Shown here one piece after another: positions 5,733-7,285 of a stretch of DNA of 7,285 bases (position 1 is the first letter of the stretch; every line of letters starts with the position of its first letter). The notes beneath the pieces were generated by a model. That model did not search any database. It was not told the DNA's origin and was given only the letters and a program-made list of their open reading frames with translations. The translations under genes were made by a program, and so were the position numbers. Source of the stretch: CASQEL01 sp036655975 (GTDB lineage: Bacteria; Desulfobacterota; Desulfovibrionia; Desulfovibrionales; Desulfovibrionaceae); contig JAVVPD010000102.1 in assembly GCA_036655975.1 (NCBI GenBank), forward strand, positions 1 through 7,285. The letters are read 5' to 3'.

Positions 5733-7101
5733 GAGCCACATATTAATTATAGATGACGAAAAAAACTATTTGGTTGTTTTAGAAGCCCTGTTGTTGGACG
5801 CAGGCTATGCCGTGACCGCCATCAATGACCCTGAAACCGCTTTGGCCTTTTTGGAAGAGTCTGAGGTGGATGTGGTGGTGACAGACATGAAAATGCCGCG
5901 TGTCACCGGGCGTGAAGTGCTGGAAAGGGTCAAAAAAAGTTGGCCCTACGTGCCCGTGCTGATCATGACGGCCTTTGGCAGCATTGAAAGTGCCGTTGAA
6001 GTTATGAAATACGGGGCTTTTGACTATATTACCAAACCTTTTGCCAATGACGAATTGTTGTTGTCACTCCAGAATGCGGCGGAATTGTCGCGGACGCATC
6101 GGCAGTACCGTTTGTTGCAGGAGGCCATGGAAGACCGCTACGGCACGCACCAGATCATCGGGCGTAGCCGTAAAATACGTGACGTACTCGCCATGGTGGA
6201 CAGGGCCGCCCCCAGCCGTTCTACGGTGCTGATCACGGGTGAGTCGGGCACTGGTAAGGAATTGGTGGCCCGTGCCATTCATGTGACCTCGCCGCGCAAG
6301 GACGCGCCCTTTGTGTCGGTGAATTGTGCGGCCTTGAATCCTGGGGTGCTGGAAAGTGAATTATTCGGGCATGAAAAAGGCTCGTTTACGGGAGCTGTTG
6401 CCATGCGGCGGGGCCGCTTTGAACAGGCTGACGGCGGAACCCTGTTTCTGGACGAAGTGGCGGAGCTGACCTCAGATTTACAAGTAAAGCTGCTGCGGGT
6501 GCTGCAAGAACGCTCTTTTGAGCGTGTGGGCGGTGGTGAGGCCATTAGTGTGGATATCCGCGTGGTGGCGGCAACCAACAAGGATTTACTGCAATTGGTG
6601 GAGGGGGGGCAGTTTCGCGACGATTTGTACTATCGTCTGAATGTGGTGGAAGTGCCCTTGCCCCCTTTGCGTGAACGCCGCGAAGATATCCCGCTGCTAG
6701 TGGCCCATTTTTCAGAAAAATTGGCTCAGGAAAACAATGTGGCCCCCAAAACTTTTACGAATGGTGCCCTGAATTATCTGATGGGCTACGAATGGCCGGG
6801 GAATATTCGCCAATTGCAGAATGTGGTGGAACGCTGCACAGTGCTTGTGCCCTCACACAGTATTGGTGTGGACAATCTGCCCCCTGAAATTCGGGACGAA
6901 GAAGCCCAGTTCAAAAGTGCGGTAGACCTTTTGCCCGTGGAATTGGACTTGGCGGACACTCTCGAAAAAATTGAGGCTGCCCTTATCCGGCGTGCCTTGG
7001 GGCGGGCAGAGCTTATTCAGGTTAAAGCTGCTGAATTTTTAGGTATTTCTAAAAGCCTGTTGCAGTATAAGTTAAAAAAATATGGTATAACAGGGCATTA
7101 A
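5722..7101 (+). CDS. Sigma-54-dependent response regulator (NtrC family)
   Basis: This 459-residue protein has the full NtrC layout. The receiver (about 5-120) has D11-D12, phospho-acceptor D55 (TDMKMPR), T83 and K105. The AAA+ domain (about 143-390) has Walker A GESGTGKE (173-180), the sigma-54-contacting loop as GSFTGA (220-225), Walker B GGTLFLDE (238-245), AATN (283-286), the arginine-rich FRDDLYYRL (298-306) and sensor II WPGNIRQL (358-365). The C-terminus (about 412-455) is a Fis-type helix-turn-helix with recognition helix KSLLQYKLKKYG. When phosphorylated it should oligomerise, bind upstream sites and use ATP to open sigma-54 promoters. Two small departures from the common motifs are S for A in GAFTGA and Q for E in REL. 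The partner is almost certainly the kinase just upstream. The genes it controls are not shown by this window, and I saw no clear sigma-54 promoter here. Confidence 0.97.
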   Translation: MSDKSHILIIDDEKNYLVVLEALLLDAGYAVTAINDPETALAFLEESEVDVVVTDMKMPRVTGREVLERVKKSWPYVPVLIMTAFGSIESAVEVMKYGAFDYITKPFANDELLLSLQNAAELSRTHRQYRLLQEAMEDRYGTHQIIGRSRKIRDVLAMVDRAAPSRSTVLITGESGTGKELVARAIHVTSPRKDAPFVSVNCAALNPGVLESELFGHEKGSFTGAVAMRRGRFEQADGGTLFLDEVAELTSDLQVKLLRVLQERSFERVGGGEAISVDIRVVAATNKDLLQLVEGGQFRDDLYYRLNVVEVPLPPLRERREDIPLLVAHFSEKLAQENNVAPKTFTNGALNYLMGYEWPGNIRQLQNVVERCTVLVPSHSIGVDNLPPEIRDEEAQFKSAVDLLPVELDLADTLEKIEAALIRRALGRAELIQVKAAEFLGISKSLLQYKLKKYGITGH

Positions 7102-7147
7102 ACCCTACAGCGGAAAATGCTTTTTTATGCCTGTGTAAAGCAGGGGG

Positions 7148-7172
7148 CGGCTCTTCGGAGCCGTTTTTTTTT
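7148..7172 (+). terminator. Strong intrinsic terminator with TTCG tetraloop closing the seven-gene run
   Basis: CGGCTC (7148-7153) pairs with GAGCCG (7158-7163) around a TTCG loop, followed by nine T (7164-7172), one A and eight more T. It starts 47 nt after the regulator's stop codon. A weaker TGCTTT (7118-7123) / AAAGCA (7137-7142) repeat precedes it. This marks the 3' end of the transcript. Confidence 0.93.
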
Positions 7173-7285
7173 ATTTTTTTTATTCTCCGGAGAGTCTGTT
7201 GTGCCCTGTATAAGATAGTAAAATACTAAACTTTTCTGCTTGAGAAATATATCATTTGATTGTGTGAGCGCACAGTTTTGCGTAT
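7173..7285. other. AT-rich intergenic spacer with small inverted repeats
   Basis: No credible gene is seen here. The stretch is clearly richer in A and T than the genes, as expected for an upstream region of a gene beyond the window. It holds a perfect 10-bp palindrome TCTCCGGAGA (7184-7193), TAGTA-AAA-TACTA (7216-7228), and TGTG-AGCG-CACA (7263-7274). TATAAG (7209-7214) and TAAAAT (7219-7224) resemble -10 boxes, but no suitably spaced -35 box is visible. Any operator role is a guess. Confidence 0.4.

Noticed and set aside
6604..6610. G7 run in the sigma-54 regulator as a frameshift site
   Set aside because: The frame is intact and all downstream domains (sensor II, helix-turn-helix) are read in the same frame, so there is no sign of a shift.
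7263..7274. CRP/FNR-like site (TGTGAGCGCACA)
   Set aside because: It has only a 4-bp arm on each side, does not match the TGTGA-N6-TCACA spacing, and no target gene is visible in the window.
1..7285. CRISPR array, tRNA/rRNA, insertion sequence or phage attachment site
   Set aside because: No regularly spaced repeats, tRNA-like cloverleaf, transposase motif or terminal repeats were seen on reading either strand.

Overview
The window reads as a piece of a Desulfovibrionaceae-type chromosome (Deltaproteobacteria/Desulfobacterota). This is an inference from moderate GC content with an AT-rich spacer at the right end, the short bacterial form of glucose-6-phosphate isomerase, an NtrB/NtrC-like kinase and sigma-54 activator pair directly behind pgi, and a protein with a Cys-x2-Cys...VR-x-Cys...Cys-x-LW motif of a kind I associate with Desulfovibrio. 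From memory, a pgi - histidine kinase - sigma-54 response regulator order also occurs in Desulfovibrio vulgaris; I could not check this. All recognisable genes are on the + strand.

Left end (1-475): the last 17 codons of an upstream gene whose C-terminus looks like a Fis-type helix-turn-helix. A GC-rich hairpin follows, then a 101-residue two-helix membrane protein of unknown function. The hairpin region carries a duplicated Shine-Dalgarno/start cassette that can fold in two mutually exclusive ways. The small gene is closed by a stem-loop over its stop codon and a strong TTCG-loop intrinsic terminator (451-474).

Middle and right (557-7101): seven tightly packed genes with no visible terminator between them. 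They are a bitopic-loop membrane protein with an unknown periplasmic domain (289 aa); a receiver-only response regulator (ATGA overlap with the preceding gene); a YchJ-family SEC-C protein (8-nt overlap); a protein with a duplicated Cys4 motif (15 nt downstream); pgi (20 nt); a membrane sensor histidine kinase (23 nt); and a sigma-54-dependent response regulator (11-nt overlap). A second TTCG-loop terminator (7148-7172) closes the run. About 110 nt of AT-rich spacer with small inverted repeats follow.

How the parts may work together (inference): the kinase senses something in the periplasm and phosphorylates D55 of the sigma-54 activator next to it. The receiver-only protein may share that kinase or another, possibly linked to the membrane protein with which it is translationally coupled. 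PGI ties the cluster to hexose-phosphate or polyglucose metabolism. YchJ and the double-Cys4 protein are probable metal-binding accessory proteins with no assigned role. The least explained parts are the membrane-protein/receiver pair, the double-Cys4 protein, and the alternative-fold leader of the small membrane gene.
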